Source: Vreelandella malpeensis (GTDB lineage: Bacteria > Pseudomonadota > Gammaproteobacteria > Pseudomonadales > Halomonadaceae). From it: 64,000 nt of DNA. The notes under the pieces are model-generated. The model worked only from the letters and a program-made list of their open reading frames with translations. It was not told the origin of the DNA and did no database searches. A program made the translations under genes and the position numbers. The stretch is from NCBI RefSeq assembly GCF_020622355.1, contig NZ_WHVL01000003.1, positions 124,001 through 188,000 on the forward strand. The letters are read 5' to 3'. This document shows positions 36,394 to 43,553 of the stretch, one piece after another. The stretch's first letter is position 1. Every line of letters begins with the position of its first letter.

Positions 36394-37386
36394 GTGATGA
36401 TCGATGCTCGAGAAGCGCGGCGCGGCTCGACACCCTCACCCAGGCGCACAAGGAACGTGGCACCCATGGCTCGCAATCGCACCCTGTTCAGCGCCCTTTT
36501 GCTACTGCTGCCACGGCTGGCCGCCTTTGCCTGGCGAGTGATCAATCACTTTCTGCACAACCGCGGCATCCTGCTGGCCGGCGGGGTGGGCTACAACATC
36601 CTGCTTTCCGTGGTGCCACTGTTCGCCCTGCTGGCGGTGATGCTGACCCGCGTGGTCGACGAGCAGCATCTGCTCGAGGTGCTGGCGGTCCAAGCGCGCC
36701 ATCTCGCCCCGGCGCATGCCGAGGTAGTGATGGACGCAGTGCGCGGACTCCTCGACTCCCGCGACGTGATCGGCATACTTAGCCTGCCCATCCTGCTGCT
36801 GCTGAGCTCCTTCGCCTTTCGCATGCTCGAGGATGCGCTGGCGCTGATCTTCCATACCTCCGAGACGCCAAGGCGGCGGCTGTGGATCTCGATGCTGCTG
36901 CCCTACGCCTTCATGCTGGTGCTGGGCGCCGGGCTCACCGCCCTCACCCTCGTGGTCACCCTGGCAAGCTCGCTCAACGCCCTGGCGCTGGCGCTTTTTG
37001 CCCAGGAACTGCCGCTGGCGGGTCTCTCCGGCTCGGTGCTCAACCTGGCGAGCTTTCTCGGCGTGTTCCTGCTGTTCAGCGCCATCTACAAGGTGCTGCC
37101 GGTGGTCCGGATCGCCCTGCACCGGGCCATCGTCGGCGGCTTCGTCGCCGCGCTCTTGTGGGAAGCCGTGCGTCTGCTGCTGGTCTACTACTTCACGCAC
37201 CTTTCTTTCGTCAACGCCATCTACGGCTCGCTCGCCGCCCTCATCATCGTGCTGCTCAGCCTCGAGATCGGCGCGATCATTTTGCTGCTCGGCGCTCAGG
37301 TAATCGCCGAGCTCGAGCGCAACTCGCGGCTGGGGCTCGTCTGGTACGTGGCCCCGGATCGGGCGCCGATCAGTCGGGTGGAGTGA
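36394..37386 (+). CDS. YihY/UPF0761 family inner-membrane protein
   Basis: A 330-residue membrane protein of the YihY (formerly RNase BN-like) family with six hydrophobic segments. It shows GVGYNILLSVVPLFALLAVML, LPILLLLSSFAFRMLEDAL and the late VNAIYGSLAALIIVLLSLEIGA region typical of the family. No biochemical role is firmly established, and the old RNase BN label is wrong. The frame starts at ATG 36394 behind AGGTAAG, with ATG 36469 (MARNRTLFS) an alternative close to the first membrane segment. It is the last normal-GC gene before the HxS block. Confidence 0.88.
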   Translation: MMIDAREARRGSTPSPRRTRNVAPMARNRTLFSALLLLLPRLAAFAWRVINHFLHNRGILLAGGVGYNILLSVVPLFALLAVMLTRVVDEQHLLEVLAVQARHLAPAHAEVVMDAVRGLLDSRDVIGILSLPILLLLSSFAFRMLEDALALIFHTSETPRRRLWISMLLPYAFMLVLGAGLTALTLVVTLASSLNALALALFAQELPLAGLSGSVLNLASFLGVFLLFSAIYKVLPVVRIALHRAIVGGFVAALLWEAVRLLLVYYFTHLSFVNAIYGSLAALIIVLLSLEIGAIILLLGAQVIAELERNSRLGLVWYVAPDRAPISRVE

Positions 37387-37411
37387 AGAGGTGCGTACAC
37401 AAGCTCAAGTC

Positions 37412-38044
37412 TCAGGGAACTACGATACCCAGCGCATTCAGTGTTGGTGTATCCATCCGACCATTAACCTCTATTCCCGAATCAGATTGAAACAATCTCA
37501 GTGCCCCTTGAGTTTGATTGCCCATTATCCCATCCAACACTCCCTTGTAATATCCCTGGATCATTAATGCCGTTTGCACACGCATAATGAGCTGAGCAAG
37601 ATCATCACTATTAGGCGCCCTTCGAGGCGCTACATTAGAAGAGCTTAAAGAAGGTGAGGAACCATCATTTAGATTAGAACCTTCACTAGTGCTTCGATTT
37701 GAGTCAATACTGTTATTAGTTGTATTTGGTATAGACCGGGTAGCTGGAGGTGTATAAGTAGATCTAGGTGCGCTATAACCACTCGATCCACTGTAATGGG
37801 AACGGTGAGAACTGTGTGATCGGTGCGAGCTATGGGAGCGGTGCGAACGATGCGCTGCATACATATTCACCGCATCCTCAGCGTTGAGCGTATTTCTGAA
37901 TACGGGAGGCTCATCTCCCGCCTCTTCCGCCCAGTCAAATCCCTCTAGCGCCTCTATCCCAGCATAGGCAAATGGCGCCCCGGTCATAGGAATAAGCGCC
38001 ATGGTCTGGCCCAGCAATAGCTTCCAACGAGTCAACAATTTCAC
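37412..38044 (-). CDS. hxsA: His-Xaa-Ser repeat protein HxsA
   Basis: A 210-residue protein whose middle carries seven consecutive His-Xaa-Ser triplets (residues 65-85, DNA 37790-37852) followed by degenerate GSS-GYS units. It is the namesake substrate type of the His-Xaa-Ser radical-SAM system. The N-terminus looks like a signal peptide ending FAYA near residue 28. After the repeats comes a Ser/Thr/Asn-rich linker (about 92-143), then a peptidoglycan-binding-like domain (about 145-208) with MIQGYYKGVLDGIMGNQTQG and ALRLFQSDSG. The start overlaps hxsC in an ATGA junction. Modification of the repeats by HxsB/HxsC is inferred; no chemistry is established to my knowledge. Base composition is lower in GC than outside. 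Confidence 0.88.
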   Translation of the reverse strand: MKLLTRWKLLLGQTMALIPMTGAPFAYAGIEALEGFDWAEEAGDEPPVFRNTLNAEDAVNMYAAHRSHRSHSSHRSHSSHRSHYSGSSGYSAPRSTYTPPATRSIPNTTNNSIDSNRSTSEGSNLNDGSSPSLSSSNVAPRRAPNSDDLAQLIMRVQTALMIQGYYKGVLDGIMGNQTQGALRLFQSDSGIEVNGRMDTPTLNALGIVVP

Positions 38045-39267
38045 GAGGCTCTCCTTGTGTATTCAGCAAGCTCTTCTGTCGTTATTGAACGTATCCCACG
38101 ACTCTGCCAACGAACCGTATGAGACTTGAAGAAGCCAGCACAGCGCTCCACGCCCGCACAGCTTTGACATGTGTCGATAAACAGATTCTTCCAATCAGAA
38201 ATGCTTTGACGGTAAAAGGACAAAAGCGACGGCTTTAAAACACAAAGCGGCAGATTATATACAGACACATTCATACCTCTTGCGTTCAGAAAGTGTGCCG
38301 CCTGGCCCAGCTCCTCTTGGTAATCCATAGGATCAATCCAAAGTTCTTCGTAGTGCTTCTTTGCCAACCCCATATTTTCTATTCCCATAAGCGCGACATG
38401 CTCGACAAAAGGCATATTTCTAAAGATGAAATGAGCAAGTTCAGGCAATCGGCGGGTCGTCAGGCGGCTCAACACCACACGAATCTCGATTCGCTGATTC
38501 GCTCTGGCAAGGTTGTAAATACCTTGTATCGTCTCGCTGAAGGCGCCAGGCGCTTGCACGACATGATCATGGTCATAGGCATTATCGGCATACAATGGTA
38601 CGCCCCAGGTCAGTTGCGGATGATCAACCCTTCTTAAATCCTCAATCCATGTTGAATCATTTAATAGCCTGCCATTACTGAGAAGATGCAGAGATTTTTC
38701 TGGCAATTGTTTTTTGGCTTTTCGTAGAATTTCCAGTAGCCCTTCACGATAAAGCGTTGGCTCCCCACCACTAATACCCAACTGCTCTTCGCCCGGGTCA
38801 ATTAGATCCATTACACGAAGGTTCTCTTCTACATGCCAAGCATCATCAATGTTCTTCGGCGGTTGCGAGCACATCAAGCAAAGACTGTTACAACGGTCAG
38901 TCATGAACAAGAGGTTACTGTTGGATCCTCGGCGATACAGTACTCGCACGACTGGCGACCCAGTCGATACGACAATGACGTCTCCTGGCTGAACTACACG
39001 AGGGTCCTTGGGACTGAAAAGCTGAGTACCCGAGAATGCATTCATTGGTGATAAGCTTGTGGCAAAAAGTAAGCCTCCCACCGGTAAAGACAGCAGTTGA
39101 TGAATGGCGTCTGAAACGTTATCTACCCAAAGCATCAAGTCATCAAAATGTGCCACTCCCGCGCAGGTAGCCATTCCTTTCTCTATGAACTCGGAAAGCG
39201 TGACTACCTTAAATAATTTAGTGTTACGTAGATTATGAACCTCAAACTGAGTATCAAGTCTTAGCAT
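38041..39267 (-). CDS. hxsC: His-Xaa-Ser system radical SAM protein HxsC
   Basis: A 408-residue radical-SAM enzyme. The iron-sulfur motif CxxxCxxC is Cys126, Cys130, Cys133 (RCNSLCLMCSQPP) and the SAM-binding GGEP occurs in LGISGGEPTLY. An N-terminal region of about 115 residues precedes the barrel. The C-terminal end has a cysteine cluster, DTCQSCAGVERCAG, like an auxiliary cluster site. It belongs to the HxsC family, found only beside HxsB, HxsD and HxsA. It starts 3 bases after hxsB and ends overlapping hxsA by 4, so synthesis is coupled. Expected action is on the HxS repeats before export. Confidence 0.9.
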   Translation of the reverse strand: MLRLDTQFEVHNLRNTKLFKVVTLSEFIEKGMATCAGVAHFDDLMLWVDNVSDAIHQLLSLPVGGLLFATSLSPMNAFSGTQLFSPKDPRVVQPGDVIVVSTGSPVVRVLYRRGSNSNLLFMTDRCNSLCLMCSQPPKNIDDAWHVEENLRVMDLIDPGEEQLGISGGEPTLYREGLLEILRKAKKQLPEKSLHLLSNGRLLNDSTWIEDLRRVDHPQLTWGVPLYADNAYDHDHVVQAPGAFSETIQGIYNLARANQRIEIRVVLSRLTTRRLPELAHFIFRNMPFVEHVALMGIENMGLAKKHYEELWIDPMDYQEELGQAAHFLNARGMNVSVYNLPLCVLKPSLLSFYRQSISDWKNLFIDTCQSCAGVERCAGFFKSHTVRWQSRGIRSITTEELAEYTRRAS

Positions 39268-39270
39268 ACC

Positions 39271-40767
39271 TCACCCTCGATATCCGGCAGACGGGAGATC
39301 AGCTAAAGAGCGGCGCGATATCCAAGATAGTAGAACACGCTGAGACTGTTCATTGCTCCCACGCAGCAAACCGAAAAGATGGGTTAGCAGATTCATATTT
39401 CGTTGGCAAAATGCACTCAATGCGCGATGGCCTACGGGATCACCCTGTCGAGCGTAATGCTCTATGGGGTCGGCGCCACAGTAAGGAACCAATGCACAAT
39501 CCGCGCATCCCGGCAGTGCCTCTGCAACACCCGCTGAAAGAATTAAATCCATGACTGAAGAAGCGAGTAGCTCGTTAAGCGGCTGACTGACATCACCTAG
39601 ACGAAGTCCATCTTCTCCCATTTCCAGCAGCATCCGCGCTTCGTCCGAGGGATAGACGCTACCATCGTAATTGTACACCAGTACGCCTACTCCAGCACCA
39701 GCGGGAGAGCGAAGGTCTACATAACCTGTTGAAAAGGGGGTCAGCATATTCGTCAGTAGTAGCGAAGCATAACCTTCTGAAAGATAAGCTCCCTGAGCAT
39801 TTACGTCGATAAGGTAGGTGAGTGCTTTTTTATAGAACTCGATGTAGTCGTTTACCGAATAGTCTAACCGCAACGCTGACTTTTTAGCGAAACCATAGGG
39901 ACTCAATGGGCGTAGCGATATGCTGTTAAAGCCTTGAGCCACATACTCATCAATAATCGCTTCAGGATGTTGTAGGCTTTTCGCAGTCAGCGTAGTAAGT
40001 GCTGAGACTTTATCATCGCCAAGCCTTTCCCTCACTCTGCGGATACCTTCAAGAGTACGCTCGTAAGAGTCTCTAGTGGGTGTTGGTCGGTTAGTATTAT
40101 GCAAAAAAGCCGGGCCATCCAAGGATGTCGAAAAATGCACATCATGCTCCTCAGCGAAGTCGAGCATTTCCTCGTTCAACGGGTGCAGAGTACTACTGAT
40201 GACAAACTGGATATTGCGCTGCTCGGTTTCATTGCGTTGTCGAACAGCCTCAATCACCTGCCGAATGCGATCAAAAGCCAGAAGTGGCTCACCGCCCTGA
40301 AACTCTACCGTCAATACCGGTGACGGCGATTCAAATAAACGTTCCACAGCCAAGGCAGCATGCTCGGCGGACATATCGTGGCGAGCGTCACCTAGGGGGG
40401 CGCGTGAGACTTGGCAATACTGGCAGGTATGATTACAACGTAGCGTGACAACAAAAATATGTAGTGCGGGGCCACCAAATAAAAAGCCCTTGCGGCTACG
40501 ATATTGCGCAGCCATTTCTGGTAACGGATCATGTACGCCAGGCTCATAGATAAAGTGACGCGCAAGTAAGTTACGGTACAAATCTCCATGACGATCAATC
40601 TGCTTATAGACAAGCTGATTTAACTGAGCTTCAGTTAAAAAAAAGTATTCACCTGTCTCGGCGGTAATCAAAATGTTGTCATGCTGATTACTATCTAAGC
40701 GCATGAAGCGGAAAGGTAAAAGTTGATAGCCTGATTCCTTGGTAATCAACTGACGTGCGGCGCTCAA
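39271..40767 (-). CDS. hxsB: His-Xaa-Ser system radical SAM/SPASM protein HxsB
   Basis: A 498-residue radical-SAM protein with Cys111, Cys115 and Cys118 (TLRCNHTCQYCQ) and EFQGGEPLLAF. The first 90 residues resemble the small winged precursor-recognition domains of peptide-modifying enzymes, which is inference. The C-terminal part carries GCADCALVPYCG and a later FCQRN, consistent with a SPASM-type auxiliary cluster region. This layout resembles radical-SAM peptide maturases. The start overlaps hxsD in ATGA and the stop lies 3 bases from hxsC. Assignment to HxsB rests on this architecture and the complete hxs context. Confidence 0.9.
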   Translation of the reverse strand: MSAARQLITKESGYQLLPFRFMRLDSNQHDNILITAETGEYFFLTEAQLNQLVYKQIDRHGDLYRNLLARHFIYEPGVHDPLPEMAAQYRSRKGFLFGGPALHIFVVTLRCNHTCQYCQVSRAPLGDARHDMSAEHAALAVERLFESPSPVLTVEFQGGEPLLAFDRIRQVIEAVRQRNETEQRNIQFVISSTLHPLNEEMLDFAEEHDVHFSTSLDGPAFLHNTNRPTPTRDSYERTLEGIRRVRERLGDDKVSALTTLTAKSLQHPEAIIDEYVAQGFNSISLRPLSPYGFAKKSALRLDYSVNDYIEFYKKALTYLIDVNAQGAYLSEGYASLLLTNMLTPFSTGYVDLRSPAGAGVGVLVYNYDGSVYPSDEARMLLEMGEDGLRLGDVSQPLNELLASSVMDLILSAGVAEALPGCADCALVPYCGADPIEHYARQGDPVGHRALSAFCQRNMNLLTHLFGLLRGSNEQSQRVLLSWISRRSLADLPSAGYRG

Positions 40768-41057
40768 GCAAGTGATTCCTTAAGCGCGGTACGAGCCAGT
40801 AATTCACGAATGCCGGATGTTTCTTTGTGCACCTGCTCACGCAAGGCAAAATCATTGAGCGTTCTGATCACCAAGGTGCGCGCTGCGGCTTCTGAAGGTG
40901 CAGCGGCGGGATCCGCTGGAGTCACTAAAAGATTTAAACCTGTATCGTTCGTTTGAATAAGAATCGATAGCGTATTTGCTAAAGCATAGGAAGCCTTTTG
41001 AGCCACCTGTAAGGGGTAGATCGTTGTATCAATAGCCACTGTTGATGACCAAAGCAT
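40764..41057 (-). CDS. hxsD: His-Xaa-Ser system protein HxsD
   Basis: A small protein (97 residues from ATG 41057) containing TLNDFALREQV, the LLNDYxLRE-type motif that defines HxsD, and an upstream IYPLQVAQKASYALA helix that matches the family. HxsD has no known activity and is presumed an accessory or scaffold for the two radical-SAM enzymes. A GTG start at 41102 would add 15 residues. I prefer the ATG because the extra residues are not family-like, though neither start has a strong ribosome-binding site. It is first in the hxsDBCA operon and shares ATGA with hxsB. About 280 AT-rich bases upstream should hold the promoter. Confidence 0.83.
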   Translation of the reverse strand: MLWSSTVAIDTTIYPLQVAQKASYALANTLSILIQTNDTGLNLLVTPADPAAAPSEAAARTLVIRTLNDFALREQVHKETSGIRELLARTALKESLA

Positions 41058-41343
41058 TTGCCAATTCCGTCCATTGACTGCTAATAAGCTCGAATATTGC
41101 ACTGGGCAGGCATTTTTCGCTACCTATATCTTACTTTGAGATAGCATACTTTATGCTTATTTCACAGTATGGGCCTGACACCATTTGGCATACCTATTGA
41201 TTGACAGACTCTAACATAAGATGTATGCATTTACGTCTGTCACGAGCAAGCTGCTAATTGGCAAAGATGTTGCCAGGAACCCAAATATTAATAATAATTA
41301 AATTAGACTGGCTGGTTAATAAATCAATCTATTGAAATTACAA
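41058..41343. promoter_or_regulatory. AT-rich upstream region of the hxs operon
   Basis: Roughly 285 bases between hxsD and the tRNA terminator, markedly AT-rich. I see no gene and no repeat of the tRNA 3' end that would mark an integration boundary. Promoter-like AT stretches are present but none is clear enough to name. Confidence 0.3.
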
Positions 41344-41375
41344 GAAAGGGCCTGCGATTTCTCGCAGGCCCTTTC
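41344..41375 (-). terminator. Terminator of the tRNA-Arg gene
   Basis: A perfect 14-bp stem (41344-41357 with 41362-41375) with a TTTC loop, starting 9 bases beyond the CCA end of the tRNA on the minus strand and followed by a T-rich stretch. Confidence 0.85.
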
Positions 41376-41384
41376 CATATATTC

Positions 41385-41461
41385 TGGCGCGCCCAGCAGG
41401 ATTCGAACCTGCGACCCCTGCCTTCGGAGGGCAGTACTCTATCCAGCTGAGCTATGGGCGC
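41385..41461 (-). tRNA. tRNA-Arg (anticodon CCG)
   Basis: On the minus strand a 77-base cloverleaf can be folded. The acceptor GCGCCCA pairs with TGGGCGC followed by G and an encoded CCA. The D-arm is GCTCAGCTGGATAGAGC-like. The anticodon stem CTGCC/GGCAG has loop CTCCGAA, giving anticodon CCG. The T-arm contains GGTTCGAATCC. It decodes CGG. Such genes are common integration sites, and the low-GC hxs block lies beyond its 3' end. Confidence 0.95.
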
Positions 41462-41601
41462 GTAGGGGGCGTATCGTACCTGTGTGGGCGAGCGCTGTCC
41501 AGCCGTGCACGCGCCGTGACGTGAGCGATTGACCGGCTTCCCCGGGCTGGGGCATGCTCGACGGGCACTGTCGCATTTCTGTTTTCGGAACCTCATAAAA
41601 A

Positions 41602-42597
41602 ATGAAAATCTTCACGCTGAGCACACTGACCCTGGCGGTTTCACTGGCGGCGAGCACCGCCAACGCCAACGATTTCGACGACATGGACCCGATCACGCTG
41701 CGCCTGGCCCACGTGGTCAACGAGCAGGACGGTTTCCACATGGCCGCCACCAAGTTCGAGGAGCTGGTAGAGGAGCGCACGGGCGGCAAGGTCGCGATTG
41801 AGATCTACCCCAACGCGAGCCTGGGTGACGAGCGTACGCTGCTCGAGGGCATGCAGATCGGCACCGTGGACATGGGCGTGATCACCAACGGCCCGGTGGC
41901 CAACTTCGTCGAGGAGATGGCGGTGTTCGAGCTGCCGTTTCTCTTCCCCTCCCCCGAGGCCGCCTACCGCGTGCTGGACGGCGAGATCGGCCAGGAGCTT
42001 CTGGACAAACTGGGCGATGTGAACCTGAAGGGCCTGGCCTATGCCGAGCGCGGCTTTCGCAACCTGACCAACAGCGAACGCGCGGTGAACACGCCCGAGG
42101 ACATGGACGGGCTTCGCATTCGCGTGATGGAGAACCCGGTCTACACCGATACCTTCCGGGCGCTGGGCGCCAACGCGGTGCCGATGGCCTGGACCGAGGC
42201 GCTCACCGCCATGCAGCAGGGCACCATCGACGGTCAGGAGAACCCGGTGAACGTGGTCTACTCCTTCAACCTGGAGGAGACGCAGAACTACATGACGCTG
42301 TCGCGCCATACCTACGCGCCGGCGCTCTTCGTGATGGGCCTGCCCGCCTGGAGCCAGCTGCCGGAAGCCGCTCAAACGGTACTGGAAGAGGCCGCCCAGG
42401 AAGCCGCGGAGTACGAGCGAGCGCTCAACGCCGACATGGAAGCCGAGCAGCTCGCCTCCCTCGAGGAGTCAGGCATGCAGATCAACGCATCACCGGACCT
42501 CGAGGCCTTCCAGGCCGCCGTCGAGCCGATCTACGAGCAGTACGGCGAGCGCTTCGGCGACTACCTGCCGCGCATTCGCGAGGCGATCGGCCAGTAA
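41602..42597 (+). CDS. dctP: TRAP transporter substrate-binding protein (first copy)
   Basis: A 331-residue DctP-type periplasmic receptor with a signal peptide ending near ANAN (about residue 23). Motifs include LRLAHVVNE, YPNASLGDERTLLEGMQIG, the ligand-contacting Arg in GLRIRVMENPVY and GTIDGQENP. It aligns almost without gaps to the receptor encoded at 45255, including long identical stretches, so the two are recent paralogues. No DctQ/DctM follows here. A strong terminator at 42694 ends the transcript. It may share the DctQM encoded at 46281-48073. Substrate is probably an organic acid. Confidence 0.92.
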   Translation: MKIFTLSTLTLAVSLAASTANANDFDDMDPITLRLAHVVNEQDGFHMAATKFEELVEERTGGKVAIEIYPNASLGDERTLLEGMQIGTVDMGVITNGPVANFVEEMAVFELPFLFPSPEAAYRVLDGEIGQELLDKLGDVNLKGLAYAERGFRNLTNSERAVNTPEDMDGLRIRVMENPVYTDTFRALGANAVPMAWTEALTAMQQGTIDGQENPVNVVYSFNLEETQNYMTLSRHTYAPALFVMGLPAWSQLPEAAQTVLEEAAQEAAEYERALNADMEAEQLASLEESGMQINASPDLEAFQAAVEPIYEQYGERFGDYLPRIREAIGQ

Positions 42598-42693
42598 GGT
42601 TGCGTTGCCCATTGACGCCGTGTCTCGTATAGGCAAGAATGGCTCTACGACTCAACCCTGTACGCAGCGATTCAATTCGCTGGCAGTCAGGGT

Positions 42694-42723
42694 GAAAAAA
42701 CCGGCCGATGCGCCGGTTTTTTC
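42694..42723 (+). terminator. Rho-independent terminator after dctP
   Basis: GAAAAAACCGGC (42694-42705) pairs perfectly with GCCGGTTTTTTC (42712-42723) across a CGATGC loop, ending in a T-run. It lies about 100 bases after the first dctP and just before the NYN gene start. Confidence 0.9.
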
Positions 42724-42742
42724 GTTTCAAAGGATTCAGCTT

Positions 42743-43435
42743 GTGCGAACCGCCTTTTTCATCGATGGGTACAACCTCTTTTACGGCTTGTTGGCCGGCA
42801 CACCCTACAAGTGGCTTGACTTGCCGGGACTACTTGAAGCGATCACGCACGAAAACGATCCTGCTAGCCACCTAGTTGAGGTACATTACTTCACCTCTCC
42901 CGTTCAGCCGACCCTGGCCACAAGAGGGCTACTTTCAAAGCAGGCTCAGGATGTATACATCCGTGCGCTGAAAGCACGCGATGTCATCGTGCACTGGGGT
43001 CGTCACCGGCTAGACCATCGAAAGGCGCCTCGCTTTGTCTCTCGGGGGACTCCTGCCTCACGCCAGGATCAAGTCGACATATGGCATCTGGAAGAAAAAG
43101 AAACCGATGTGCGTATCGGCATTGCCATGTATCGTCTGGCGGCAAAGCAGTATTGGAGAACCACCTCGGAACCCCCGATTGAACAACTGGTGCTTGTATC
43201 CGGTGATACAGATATGGCGCCAGCACTGGAGGCTATTCGGGATGACTTTCCCCAATTACGTATTGGCATCATCTTGCCCCACCGCCAGGGCATTGAGCGA
43301 ACGCCACCGGGGTCCCTTAGAAACAACGCCGACTGGGTTCGTCGCTATATTTCAAACAATGAGTTGATGTCAAACCAGTTCCCCAACCGAGTCCATACTC
43401 GAAAGAAACCTGCCGACAAACCCGATTACTGGTAA
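42743..43435 (+). CDS. NYN domain (PIN-like nuclease) protein
   Basis: A 230-residue protein of the NYN/DUF88 PIN-like superfamily, putative ribonucleases. The first acidic motif is AFFIDGYNLFYG at the N-terminus, with the second DVRIGIAMYRLA and third LVLVSGDTDMAPALE. These supply the Asp residues of the metal site. The GTG start at 42743 behind AAGGATT begins the domain. The frame is open to 42605 but would read through a terminator hairpin, so I reject the longer form. GC content is lower than the flanking transporter genes, and it lies isolated between them, suggesting insertion. RNA target unknown. Confidence 0.82.
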   Translation: MRTAFFIDGYNLFYGLLAGTPYKWLDLPGLLEAITHENDPASHLVEVHYFTSPVQPTLATRGLLSKQAQDVYIRALKARDVIVHWGRHRLDHRKAPRFVSRGTPASRQDQVDIWHLEEKETDVRIGIAMYRLAAKQYWRTTSEPPIEQLVLVSGDTDMAPALEAIRDDFPQLRIGIILPHRQGIERTPPGSLRNNADWVRRYISNNELMSNQFPNRVHTRKKPADKPDYW

Positions 43436-43499
43436 TTGTTTCAACATCTGCCATGCAACCGTTTGGTCTGGATATACGAGTTTCTTATTGATGGGTCAA

Positions 43500-43535
43500 A
43501 AACGACGAGACCACCTCTCGGTGGCCTCGTCGTTT
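43500..43535. terminator. Bidirectional terminator
   Basis: AAACGACGAG (43500-43509) pairs with CTCGTCGTTT (43526-43535) and an inner CCACC/GGTGG extends the stem. It has A/T-rich ends on both sides and lies between the convergent NYN and FAD-oxidase genes. Confidence 0.9.
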
Positions 43536-43553
43536 CTACGTTTCGAAGATCGC

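Noticed and set aside
37380-37412. Copy of the tRNA-Arg 3' end as right attachment site of the hxs block
   Set aside because: No match to the T-arm/acceptor sequence is visible near the distal edge of the low-GC block.
37790-37852. Repetitive triplet region in hxsA considered as CRISPR or microsatellite
   Set aside because: The period is nine bases encoding HxS triplets inside a sound reading frame, with no spacers.
42605-42742. Longer NYN protein starting at 42605
   Set aside because: It would have to be translated through a perfect terminator hairpin and adds residues with no domain similarity.
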